Assembly (NCBI GenBank): GCA_002483285.1
Contig: DLHP01000041.1
Span: 278,280-342,279 of the forward strand
Reading direction: 5' to 3'
Source of the DNA: Flavobacterium sp. UBA7665
GTDB lineage: Bacteria; Bacteroidota; Bacteroidia; Flavobacteriales; Flavobacteriaceae
DNA length: 64,000 bases
Each line of letters starts with the position of its first letter. Position 1 is the stretch's first letter. Below the pieces are notes generated by a model. The model searched no databases, had not been told where the DNA came from, and worked only from the letters and a program-made list of their open reading frames with translations. Both the position numbers and the translations under genes were made by a program. Shown one piece after another: positions 1 through 8,348 of this stretch.

Positions 1-1
1 T

Positions 2-1321
2 AAAGTCAATACGGTGACTGTGGCAAGTGGTACTCCTTCGTCAGCTATTGCACTTGCTGTAGGATCCAATGTGATTACGACAGTAGTTACCGCACAAGAC
101 GGTACGACGACTAAGACCTATACTATTACCGTTACCCGTGCGGCATCTAATGTAACGACTTTATCTAACCTAGTGGTGAGTGCCGGAGCGCTGTCGCCGT
201 CATTCACTGCGTTGACGACTTCTTACACGGTTTCGGTCGCGAACGCAACTACGTCGACTACGGTGACGCCAACGTTAACAGATAGTAATGCCGTTGTTAG
301 GGTAAACGGCGTAATTGTATCGAGTGGCACCGCATCGTCTGCAATCGCACTCAATGTTGGAGCCAACGTGATTACCACTTTGGTGACGGCGCAAGATGGT
401 GTGAGCACAAGAACCTATACCATAACCGTTACACGAGCACCGTCAAACAACGCAAACCTCTCTAACCTGGTTGCCAGCACGGGAGCACTAACACCCGTAT
501 TCTCGTCGGCCACTACCAGTTACACGATTTCGGTTCCCAATACAACAACATCAATGACCGTCACTCCTACCGTTACAAATGCATTTGCTACCGTTAAGGT
601 AAACACCGTTACGGTTGCGAGCGGAAGTCCGTCTTCGGGCATTGCGCTTAACGTTGGAGCTAATGTTATCACCACAGTGGTGACCGCTCAGGATGGAACG
701 ACGACCAGAACCTACACGATTACTGTCACGCGTGCGCCGGCCGCAAGTGCTTCGATAGTGAACTTGAAATTGTATGTTGAGGGCTACTATTTAGGATCGG
801 GTCTAATGAAGTCGGTGAAATTTAACCAAGATGGAGTATCAGACGCGAGTTGGGTGCAGGACTGCACCGTCGAATTGCGTCACGCAACCACTTTCGCACT
901 TGTTGCAACGACAACAGCAACCCTTAAAACCGACGGAAGTATGGCCTGTACTTTCAATACTGCCCCAAGCGGCTCATTCTATATTGCGGTGTCAGGAGGC
1001 AATATGGTTAGAACCTGGAGCGCAACGCCCCAAATTGTTGGGAATACACCTTTGACTTATGATTTTAGCAATGTCGCATCGAAAGCGTACGACAGCAATG
1101 CCGTTCAAGTGGGCGCCGGAGTTTGGGCATTCTATTCGGGCGACATCAATCAGGACGGTGTTGTTGATGGCTCAGATTCAACAAATCTGCTCAACGACAT
1201 ACAAAATGCCGCATCCGGAGTATTGGTGACCGATATTAACGGCGACGGAGTAGTGAACAATTCAGATACTACGGTTTATATTATTAATACACAAAATGCC
1301 GTTTTTTCTCATCATCCGTAA
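2..1321 (+). CDS. Cadherin-like repeat / dockerin-type surface protein, 5' end outside window
   Basis: The frame is open from the first bases of the window, so the N-terminus and an unknown number of repeats lie upstream. What is visible is about two and a half cadherin-like beta-sandwich repeats of 99 residues (297 nt period, each ending in a TYTITVTRA-type strand), then a domain of about 120 residues that begins near NLKLYVEGYYLG, then two dockerin-like calcium loops, DINQDGVVDGSD and DINGDGVVNNSD. The chain ends in SHHP soon after, with no recognisable T9SS type A sorting domain. Such proteins are large secreted or surface adhesins or enzymes; the catalytic part, if any, is not in the window. 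The repeats match closely in protein but differ at many synonymous positions. It converges with the next gene over a shared terminator. Confidence 0.85.
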   Translation, partial: KVNTVTVASGTPSSAIALAVGSNVITTVVTAQDGTTTKTYTITVTRAASNVTTLSNLVVSAGALSPSFTALTTSYTVSVANATTSTTVTPTLTDSNAVVRVNGVIVSSGTASSAIALNVGANVITTLVTAQDGVSTRTYTITVTRAPSNNANLSNLVASTGALTPVFSSATTSYTISVPNTTTSMTVTPTVTNAFATVKVNTVTVASGSPSSGIALNVGANVITTVVTAQDGTTTRTYTITVTRAPAASASIVNLKLYVEGYYLGSGLMKSVKFNQDGVSDASWVQDCTVELRHATTFALVATTTATLKTDGSMACTFNTAPSGSFYIAVSGGNMVRTWSATPQIVGNTPLTYDFSNVASKAYDSNAVQVGAGVWAFYSGDINQDGVVDGSDSTNLLNDIQNAASGVLVTDINGDGVVNNSDTTVYIINTQNAVFSHHP

Positions 1322-1363
1322 GACACAAAACAAAGTATTCTAAAATAGGGCAAAAGCAAAAAA

Positions 1364-1394
1364 AAAAAAGCGTAACTAATTGTTACGCTTTTTT
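1364..1394. terminator. Bidirectional intrinsic terminator
   Basis: AGCGTAAC (1369-1376) and GTTACGCT (1382-1389) form a perfect 8-bp stem with a 5-nt loop. An A tract lies on the left and a T tract on the right, so it can stop both converging genes. Confidence 0.85.
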
Positions 1395-1409
1395 AAAATA
1401 TATCGGGTA

Positions 1410-1931
1410 TTATTGATCGTCCGACAAATAGGTTTTATTTCCGTTAGAATTGATGTAATACCTTCCACCACGTGGCCCAGTGTATACTTTTTTACCATTG
1501 TAAGTCCCGGTAACCTTATCTGGTTTTGCAGGCGCTTTTTCGTTAGACTCGCGGATTTTTGTAGCAGATTTCTTGGCTTTGGATGCTACTTTGTCTGCTG
1601 CTTTTGCAGTTCCGTCGGCTACTTTTGCTGCTGTTTTTTTGGTTCCGGCTTTGACGTCAGCGGCTACTTCTTTGGATTCTTTTTTGACTTCTTTGGCCGC
1701 TTTTTTAGTTTTGTCTGCCACTTTTTCGGCAGCTTTTTCTGTTTTTTCGGCGGCTTTCTTAGTAGCTTTTTTGGTTTTTTCGGCGGCTTTTTCGGTTGCC
1801 TTCCCCACGTCTTTTGCCGCTTTTTTGGTTTTAACGGCGGCCTTGTCTACTGCTTTCCCCACTTTGGTTTCCTGTGCGTAAAAAGTGGTCGAAAAAACAA
1901 ATAGCAAACAGAATAACAATAATTTTTTCAT
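1410..1931 (-). CDS. Secreted Lys/Ala-rich protein with PBCV-type basic adaptor tail
   Basis: 173 residues. The start is placed at the ATG that begins MKKLLLFCLLF, eight codons inside the longest frame, because it gives a clean signal peptide (about residues 1-20, ending FYAQ). Residues about 25-125 are an almost uninterrupted run of KKA/EKA/DKT units, predicted to be a long charged helix that resembles histone H1 tails. The last 37 residues contain YTGPRGGRYYINSNGNKTYL, which matches the small PBCV-specific basic adaptor domain known from chlorella viruses and scattered bacterial proteins. Its function is unknown. Export plus strong positive charge suggests binding to acidic polymers such as DNA or LPS, but that is inference. 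It shares the terminator at 1364-1394 with the upstream convergent gene. Confidence 0.75.
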   Translation of the reverse strand: MKKLLLFCLLFVFSTTFYAQETKVGKAVDKAAVKTKKAAKDVGKATEKAAEKTKKATKKAAEKTEKAAEKVADKTKKAAKEVKKESKEVAADVKAGTKKTAAKVADGTAKAADKVASKAKKSATKIRESNEKAPAKPDKVTGTYNGKKVYTGPRGGRYYINSNGNKTYLSDDQ

Positions 1932-1997
1932 AATAAAATGTTTTAAGATTATCATTAAAATTACAAATTAATTCAGAAAAACCCGATAAAATATTCC

Positions 1998-4900
1998 CTA
2001 AAAATAAGCCCGCAACTGTACGCTTCCGGTATGGATGGTTTGGCTGGTTTCGCTTTTTCGTCCCTGATAACTCAAGTTCACGTCCAAATATTGGGTGAGA
2101 TTTTTTTGAACGAGTAACCTCCAGGTTAAATTCTGTCCGGGCTGTAAACCTTCAAGCATCTGGAAGGCCACCGGCGACAAGGAGTTTCCGGTGAATTTGT
2201 TTTCGTATAAAGAGAATTCGCCATTCATAGTAAGCTTCTTCTCGCTTGCATAAGTAAAGGAAGTGCCCACCCTGGTTTGTTTGAGCTGTTCGCGATCGGC
2301 GATTGAATTTTCCTTGTTGTAGTATTCGTAAAATAAATCCCAGCTGGCATTGGTTGAGAAAAGATAGGAGACTTTCGGGGCGAGCTGCCACGCAAAAATC
2401 TTATAATCGCGGGAGCTGAAATTCTCAATAACAGCTTTAGACCTTACGGTTTTTCCCGACATGGCCAACAACCAGTTTTTGCGATACAAATGCGCATATT
2501 GCAACTGGTGCGAGCTGTTGTAGTTTTCCTGAGAACCTACCGAAAGTAAATTTTTAGCCCGGCTTTCCAAATAGGTATGCGTGACCGAATGGTCTTGTTT
2601 GCCACGGTTGTAATACAAACTGTTGCGAATGGCGGTATTGAGGCCAAGCAGGTCAAGTTCGGACGAGCCAAAAGGATTCAGGTCAAAATTGTCGCCGTCA
2701 CGCTTGATTTTTCGGTCCACCGAGTACGAAGCCTGGTTGTAGAAATACGACAGGAACTTGCGCAATCCGGTTTCATTCTGCCATTGCGCAGGATTGAGTG
2801 TAAGTGCATTCGAAAATTTATTCTGGTGCGTCTTCACGAAAACCTGGTTGGGTAAAAACACGCGCACGAATTTGGCAAGATCGGGAAAAGGCGCCACTTC
2901 AAACTCCTGTAATTCCTGAATGCCGTTTTTATTGTAATCATTCCACATATAAACGCCTTGGCCGGGATCTACCTCGAGGTAAGTGAATTCTTGTTGGGCA
3001 ATGGTTCCCGAGGTGGTTTCATAGGCCGCGGTTACCTGTATCAATTGGTCAAAAAAGCGATCGTTGTACAAGATTCGCGAGTTGAGTGACGGCTCATTGG
3101 TACGCGAAGCATCGGTGAATTCCAAGTTGCGGTAATTGGCATAAACAGACAAATCGCTTTTTTCGGTCTGGATCAGTTTTGATTTGAGGTAATAGGATTG
3201 CGAAGTGTTCACGCGATTTAAAAATCCGTTCTGCAAACTGTCATTGACGCGATGCAGGTAACCTAGTTCCACAAATACCTTGGTGCTGTCACCACGTCCG
3301 GTAAAGGCGCCATATTCAAGGAAGCGCTGGCTCAGGGTTGACAGCAGGTTGGTCGATTTGATTCTTTCCTGGTTGTCCTCAAGCCGCACCGATCCGCCCA
3401 CCCAATTCTTGCCGAAATGGTATTTGACCTGTGATTGGTTGCGAACGAACTTAGAATTGGCCAGCGTGCCATCGCTTTTCATCAGACTGCTTTGTTGCGA
3501 TACAGTCCATTGATCTAACTTGAAGAGACCATTCACGATGTGCCGGTTGCCCGAAAAACTGCTGCCGAAGCTCAGGTTTTCATACTGGTAAGTCGCAAGC
3601 CCTTTTTTTGGAAGGTTGAAATTGAGTCCCGAAACCAGGTAGCTTTGGTTGCCCAAAACGCTTGTGAGGTTCCAATCGCGGTCAAATTCAATGTTGAACA
3701 ACCGCTCGATGGTTTTGAATTCTTTTTGGACGAATTGAAAATTGGCAAACGCATCCACTTCCCATTTCCCGGTGAAAAGCCGTTGCTTGCCGTTGAGCTT
3801 TCCGGCCAAACCCTGGTTGTCGCCATCGTTGATAGGGGAAAAGAGGTTGAGGTCGTTGTTGCTGATGCCCAGCTCAAAATCTACATTGGTTTTCTCCGAC
3901 GGATTGAATTTGCCCAACAAGGTCGCAATCTGGATTTTCGTGGGCGGGATGAGCCTGATAATCGGCTCGTAATTGCCCTGTTTCACACCCGCAATTGGCG
4001 GTGTGTATTGATAAATTTTGCCGACCGCGGCGCTGTTCGAGAGAATGTAATTGCCTTGAAGGTCGCCCACGAGGCTGAACTTTACGTTGTACAGCACATC
4101 GAGTGGATTGTTGGAGTATTCAAAATATTCCACACCGTCAACGATCGTTTTCTTATACAAGATCTTGTTTTCTGAATAGCTGTCTACATACGCCGATTGC
4201 GCCGTCATAAGGGCTGGATCATCACCCGCATTCTTTAGGGTTTCGGCCTGAGCCGTAGAAAGGTTTTGTTGCAACGGTTGGTTCTTCACGTCATTTTCAG
4301 AGTATACGTAGGTCCCGATACTCCAGGTTTTGCGTTCGTGCGTGGCGCCGAAATACGTGACAAAACGCGTGTAATTGCGGTCGGAGAATTGGTATTCGAT
4401 GTTGATCCGCATTTCTGAAGTAATCGGAAACAATGAGGTAAAGATGATTTCGCCTGCGTTGTAATCGATAGTGTAGTCGGCATTTTCGCCTCGTTTTAAA
4501 AGAATTCCGTTCACGTACACGCGCTCGGAGCCAGAAATCACCAAGATAAACAATTCGCCATTCGAGCCACGCAATTTGTAGGGACCCTGGTTGCCTTCCT
4601 GCCCAATGAAGCTGCTTTTGGCGTATTGCCCACGTACGAGCGCCGCCGAGGCGAACACGTTGGTCTTATTACCATCTTGTCCAAAATTGAACGAAGCCGA
4701 CAAGCCCTGGACTTTTTTGTTGAAGTTGAGGAAGCGCGATTTTCTATTCTCGAGGAACAAATCGCCTGCGCGGATGCTCCACTTATCGGTAAACAATTCG
4801 ATAAAAATCTGGTCAAACTCATCGAGTTTTTGAGAGTAGCCACTGTCTTGTAAAGGGATATTGCTGTCTTGAATCGAGGCGCGCAAGCTTACCTTGTCTG

Positions 4901-5396
4901 AGATTTTCCCGGTGATCTGCAAATCCAGATTCGAGTTCACAACTGCATTTTGGTTGTTGCCCACGGTCACGCCACGCGTAATGCTGCCCGAAGTGTTCAA
5001 TCCCTCAAATGGAGTAAATTTTTTGATGGGGTCATTGGAGACACGATACATGGTGCCATTTTCTACCACACGCGAATCATCGTAAATGCTGTATGTTTTG
5101 GTTAGGTGCTTTGGGAATTTTAAAAACCGCACGGTTAAGGTGTCGCTGGTTAATGGGTAGTTTTCTTTAAAGACGAGATAGCCTTTCTGGAAATCCATGC
5201 GGTAGAACGACGTGTCGATGGGTTGGGCATTGGCGTTGAGCAACTTAAAGAATTCGGGATTCACACTCACCGAATCGATGCGGATCGTATCGCGCGAAGC
5301 CACTATTTTCCTGGATTTGTATGGCGTTTCTATTTCCTGGGCATGAAGCCCAAAGCCGTAAAAGAAGAGTGTCCAAAAAAATAGTTTTTTCAACAT
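1998..5396 (-). CDS. Large predicted outer-membrane beta-structure protein
   Basis: 1132 residues with a signal peptide (MLKKLFFWTLFFYGFGLHAQ). After an N-terminal beta-rich region (about 20-120) comes a segment RGVTVGNNQNAVVNSNLDLQ and then DEFDQIFIEL, a pattern I associate with large Bacteroidota outer-membrane proteins, including the N-terminal part of SprA-type translocon proteins. The remainder is long alternating amphipathic strands with many Tyr, Phe and Asn, ending in a C-terminal strand with terminal Phe (SVQLRAYF), as expected for an outer-membrane barrel. No enzymatic motif is seen. It is transcribed alone; 66 bp separate its stop from the Lys/Ala-rich gene. The exact family name is not certain. 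Confidence 0.7.
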   Translation of the reverse strand: MLKKLFFWTLFFYGFGLHAQEIETPYKSRKIVASRDTIRIDSVSVNPEFFKLLNANAQPIDTSFYRMDFQKGYLVFKENYPLTSDTLTVRFLKFPKHLTKTYSIYDDSRVVENGTMYRVSNDPIKKFTPFEGLNTSGSITRGVTVGNNQNAVVNSNLDLQITGKISDKVSLRASIQDSNIPLQDSGYSQKLDEFDQIFIELFTDKWSIRAGDLFLENRKSRFLNFNKKVQGLSASFNFGQDGNKTNVFASAALVRGQYAKSSFIGQEGNQGPYKLRGSNGELFILVISGSERVYVNGILLKRGENADYTIDYNAGEIIFTSLFPITSEMRINIEYQFSDRNYTRFVTYFGATHERKTWSIGTYVYSENDVKNQPLQQNLSTAQAETLKNAGDDPALMTAQSAYVDSYSENKILYKKTIVDGVEYFEYSNNPLDVLYNVKFSLVGDLQGNYILSNSAAVGKIYQYTPPIAGVKQGNYEPIIRLIPPTKIQIATLLGKFNPSEKTNVDFELGISNNDLNLFSPINDGDNQGLAGKLNGKQRLFTGKWEVDAFANFQFVQKEFKTIERLFNIEFDRDWNLTSVLGNQSYLVSGLNFNLPKKGLATYQYENLSFGSSFSGNRHIVNGLFKLDQWTVSQQSSLMKSDGTLANSKFVRNQSQVKYHFGKNWVGGSVRLEDNQERIKSTNLLSTLSQRFLEYGAFTGRGDSTKVFVELGYLHRVNDSLQNGFLNRVNTSQSYYLKSKLIQTEKSDLSVYANYRNLEFTDASRTNEPSLNSRILYNDRFFDQLIQVTAAYETTSGTIAQQEFTYLEVDPGQGVYMWNDYNKNGIQELQEFEVAPFPDLAKFVRVFLPNQVFVKTHQNKFSNALTLNPAQWQNETGLRKFLSYFYNQASYSVDRKIKRDGDNFDLNPFGSSELDLLGLNTAIRNSLYYNRGKQDHSVTHTYLESRAKNLLSVGSQENYNSSHQLQYAHLYRKNWLLAMSGKTVRSKAVIENFSSRDYKIFAWQLAPKVSYLFSTNASWDLFYEYYNKENSIADREQLKQTRVGTSFTYASEKKLTMNGEFSLYENKFTGNSLSPVAFQMLEGLQPGQNLTWRLLVQKNLTQYLDVNLSYQGRKSETSQTIHTGSVQLRAYF

Positions 5397-5462
5397 AAAA
5401 GATATAACGAACCGAAACCAAAAGTAGTGTATTCCCCGAAATGTTCACGTGCATGTAAAATG

Positions 5463-5490
5463 AAAAACCGCCTGTTTCCAGACGGTTTTC
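5463..5490 (-). terminator. Intrinsic terminator of the T9SS cargo gene
   Basis: On the minus strand an AAAACCG(T)CTG / CAG(G)CGGTTTTT hairpin with loop GAAA is followed by T residues. It lies 35 bp past the stop of the gene ending at 5525. Confidence 0.75.
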
Positions 5491-5524
5491 TAATCTATTT
5501 CAATAAGGTCGAAAGTATGGCGAA

Positions 5525-6268
5525 TTAATTTTTTATAATTTTCGCTGTGGCTTGCTGGCCGGCCTTGTTTTTGAAATTAACAATGTACATTCCCGAGTTA
5601 AGGCTTGCGGTTTCAATGGTTTGAATTCCCGAAGTCAACTCTTCCCTGCGCACCAATTTACCGTTGGTGTCGAATAGGGTTACCGACACGTCATTTTGGG
5701 TGAAGATTTCCAGCTGGCTGTCAACCATCGTTGATTTGAGTGTAACTCCTACACCTGCCAAAGAATCAAAACCTGTCGTGGCCAATGGGCCAGAATAACG
5801 GTAGGTAAAGGTTACCGAGTTGCCCACTTCAACGTTGCCGTTCAATTGGTAAATCTTGATTACATAATCTACAGGAAGTGCGGGGTTGATACCCGGATTG
5901 GCATTGAGCAAGTGATCAAAATTACTGTTGGTGCCGCCCGCAGTAATGGTAACTGACGAACTCGGGTAAGAATTTCCTGCAGTAATTGCGCTCAAACAAA
6001 CGTCACCGATGCACAGTTGAAGGTTGTCTCCGGTTGAATTGGAGATGCTCACACACTTTGCTTTAATCTGCATGTTTTGCGTACCCGTATTGTAAATTTT
6101 AAGCCCCAGGTAATTGTTTGGATTCTCAATATCATCGGGATTTGAAAGCGCATTAAATACAAACAGATCGCCATCGTTGATAACCGTACCGTCTAATTTC
6201 TTGACGGACAGTTGCGCCGAAGCGAAAAGGGCATTGAGAAAAAGTGCTGCAATAAATAGCTTTTTCAT
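5525..6268 (-). CDS. Small secreted T9SS cargo protein, function unknown
   Basis: 247 residues. It has a signal peptide (MKKLFIAALFLNALFASAQ), a central domain of about 150 residues with conserved-looking Cys residues around CVSIS...LCIGDVCLS, and a C-terminal T9SS type A sorting domain (from about residue 175: VTLFDTNGKLVRREELTSG, ending TAKIIKN). The central part resembles a beta-sandwich found in short flavobacterial secreted proteins. No catalytic residues are recognisable. It starts 7 bp after the stop of the larger T9SS protein upstream, so the two almost certainly form one operon, with this gene second, and both products are probably exported together. Confidence 0.8.
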   Translation of the reverse strand: MKKLFIAALFLNALFASAQLSVKKLDGTVINDGDLFVFNALSNPDDIENPNNYLGLKIYNTGTQNMQIKAKCVSISNSTGDNLQLCIGDVCLSAITAGNSYPSSSVTITAGGTNSNFDHLLNANPGINPALPVDYVIKIYQLNGNVEVGNSVTFTYRYSGPLATTGFDSLAGVGVTLKSTMVDSQLEIFTQNDVSVTLFDTNGKLVRREELTSGIQTIETASLNSGMYIVNFKNKAGQQATAKIIKN

Positions 6269-6275
6269 GATTGTT

Positions 6276-8171
6276 TTAATTTAGTATGATTTTTTCGGTT
6301 GATGAGATTTTCTCACCGGTGATTTGCGCAAGGTAAACGCCTTTTTGCAATCCGCCAAGGTTAATGGCAGTCTCGCGGGTTACATTTTGCGCCTGGAACA
6401 CCACTTTACCCATTACATCTACTACCGAAACATTCACAGGGTTTTCAGTATTGATGTTAAAGATGCCAGTGGTTGGGTTTGGATAAACGCCGTAGTGCTT
6501 AGCATCGAAAGCCATGCTTGACAATGTAGTGTCAAGCTCAACTTCTGTAGCGTTTACGATTTGTCCGGTAGCTTTGTCAAGCAACATTACAACAATGCTG
6601 ATGTCGTCGGCTTTTTGCGCTGCAGGAAGTGTGTGTGTAAACGTATAGCTGTTTGGCGTATTGTAACTTACAGACGTAGGAACAGAGCCATTTACACCTT
6701 GGAAACCTCCAAGTAAAGCGCGTCCAACGTGGTTGTAAACCATTGTCGCAGCCGGGATATAAGCAGGGTAAGTTCCCCAGTTGAAACCAGTCCAATCTGT
6801 GATGGTGTTGCCAGTATAGTAATTTCTTTGTCTCCAGGTAGCCGTTGTTCCCGTTACATTGTTTTCTACGATTACTGCAGAAAGGTTGTAGTTGGCATTG
6901 GGCATATCAAGGGCAAAAATAGACTGCGCGTCAAAAGTAATCAAGCGGGTATTAGGATCCCAGGTTTGGTTGGCAACGGCAACTTTTCCTAGTGGTGTTT
7001 TTGTCAATTCGTCTTGATAGGCTGGCTCAATTGAGCTTAGTCCCGGATCAACCTCTGCAGGGTTACGATTGATTGCTCCACTTGGATATCCTGAAATAAA
7101 ACTAGCCAAAGCAGTATCGTAAGCAGCCAATACCATTGGATCTGCGTTGTGAACGGCAATTCCGATCCAGCTTCCGTCAGGGTGGTAATGTTCCATATCC
7201 TTTAACCCGATATGTCCACGTACGCACCATCCGCACCAAGTTCCGGTGGCTTCCTCATAAACTACTGTTTTAGGGAAAATTTCATTTACGACGTAACCAG
7301 AAAGGTCAATGGTATCATTGGCGGGATTTGAATCGTTTCCGTTGGTGTTTGAAACCCAAACCGACATACTATACACACCCGTTGTAGGCGTCCATTGGTC
7401 AGTATGAGAGAAATTGTAGGTCTGTCCTGGATTGATGTTCAATCCGGTTAGTGATTGGGTGTGTATCGTACCTCCGTTGTCCTGCCAGTTCAAATCAATA
7501 GAAGTGATTGGATTGGCACCAATATTCTTGAAACTTCCCGCGATCGGATAAGTTCCCAAGGTCAAAACGGTATTAAGGCTAACCGCATTCAATGCTGCAT
7601 CGTTTACGGCATTGATTTGTTCTACAGAAACACTGTCCATAAAGATATTGTTTCCATATGCTGAAGTAGCTGAAATAATGATGTAACCGGTTCCGGTGGC
7701 ACCATAAGGCAGATAGGCATCGTAAGTGTACCATCCTTCTGCAGCTTCAACAGGTGCGAGTGTCAAAGATCGGTTAACAGTAGTCAACAAAGTCGCGCCG
7801 CCTAAGGCTCCGGTAGTACTGTAGTACACTCTTACTCGGTCGGCAGAAGTGGCATAACCACCGTCGCGGTAAAGGCTAAAAGACGCTTTGTAAAAAAGTC
7901 CGCCAAAGGTAATCGCAGGCGAAGTTAATGTGTAGGAGTTGTTCTCTTCAATATCATAAGAATTGAATTGGGCCATACCGGCACCAGCAAATGGTGAGCA
8001 GGTAGGATTGGCTCCGCCCGTAACCCTCGTCCATCCGGCAAGAGTAGAAGGTCCGGAGGTGTGCGCTACGGTCCAGTTGAGCGCAGTGTCAAAATTTTCA
8101 CTAAGCAGAACCTGGGCATCTGCCATGATTCCGGTAAGTAAAACAGCAAGCATTAAAGTAATTTTCTTCAT
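6276..8171 (-). CDS. Omp28-like secreted protein with thioredoxin-like CGWC motif and T9SS tail
   Basis: 631 residues counted from MKKITLMLAVLL; the longer frame adds 21 residues that would bury the signal peptide. Order of domains: signal peptide (1-20), a choice-of-anchor-J-like beta-jellyroll (about 25-190), an Ig/CARDB-like domain (about 190-300), an Omp28-like region (about 300-560) and a T9SS type A sorting domain (about 565-631, YPNPTTGIFNINT). The Omp28-like part opens with EEATGTWCGWCVRGH; the two Cys are at about 313 and 316, the arrangement of a thioredoxin-fold active site. Omp28 was described as a Porphyromonas surface protein. A redox or disulfide role is possible but unproven. 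First gene of a two-gene operon with the cargo protein downstream. Confidence 0.85.
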   Translation of the reverse strand: MKKITLMLAVLLTGIMADAQVLLSENFDTALNWTVAHTSGPSTLAGWTRVTGGANPTCSPFAGAGMAQFNSYDIEENNSYTLTSPAITFGGLFYKASFSLYRDGGYATSADRVRVYYSTTGALGGATLLTTVNRSLTLAPVEAAEGWYTYDAYLPYGATGTGYIIISATSAYGNNIFMDSVSVEQINAVNDAALNAVSLNTVLTLGTYPIAGSFKNIGANPITSIDLNWQDNGGTIHTQSLTGLNINPGQTYNFSHTDQWTPTTGVYSMSVWVSNTNGNDSNPANDTIDLSGYVVNEIFPKTVVYEEATGTWCGWCVRGHIGLKDMEHYHPDGSWIGIAVHNADPMVLAAYDTALASFISGYPSGAINRNPAEVDPGLSSIEPAYQDELTKTPLGKVAVANQTWDPNTRLITFDAQSIFALDMPNANYNLSAVIVENNVTGTTATWRQRNYYTGNTITDWTGFNWGTYPAYIPAATMVYNHVGRALLGGFQGVNGSVPTSVSYNTPNSYTFTHTLPAAQKADDISIVVMLLDKATGQIVNATEVELDTTLSSMAFDAKHYGVYPNPTTGIFNINTENPVNVSVVDVMGKVVFQAQNVTRETAINLGGLQKGVYLAQITGEKISSTEKIILN

Positions 8172-8348
8172 AGTTAATGGTGGGTTGTGGTTTTTAGTTA
8201 TTTGTTGTAAAAAAATAATTGCAATAATAGTCAAAAAGTTTTTTAAATCAGAAAGTTAAGGGACATATTCTTTGCTAAAAATGAAAAATATTTACCTCGC
8301 AAGCGGTGATTATCACCAACCTACGAAAAATGCACAAAAAATGGTTGC

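Noticed and set aside
1138..1300. Cellulosome-type dockerin implying cohesin partners
   Set aside because: Dockerin-like loops are common in Bacteroidota surface proteins without cellulosomes, and no cohesin or cellulase is present.
1380..1904. 174-codon plus-strand frame rich in Phe and Cys
   Set aside because: It is the complement of the Lys/Ala-rich repeat gene; Lys codons read backward as Phe.
8305..8317. Palindrome GGTGATTATCACC as terminator of lysC
   Set aside because: Six-bp stem with a one-base loop and no T run on the minus strand; it cannot be called a terminator.
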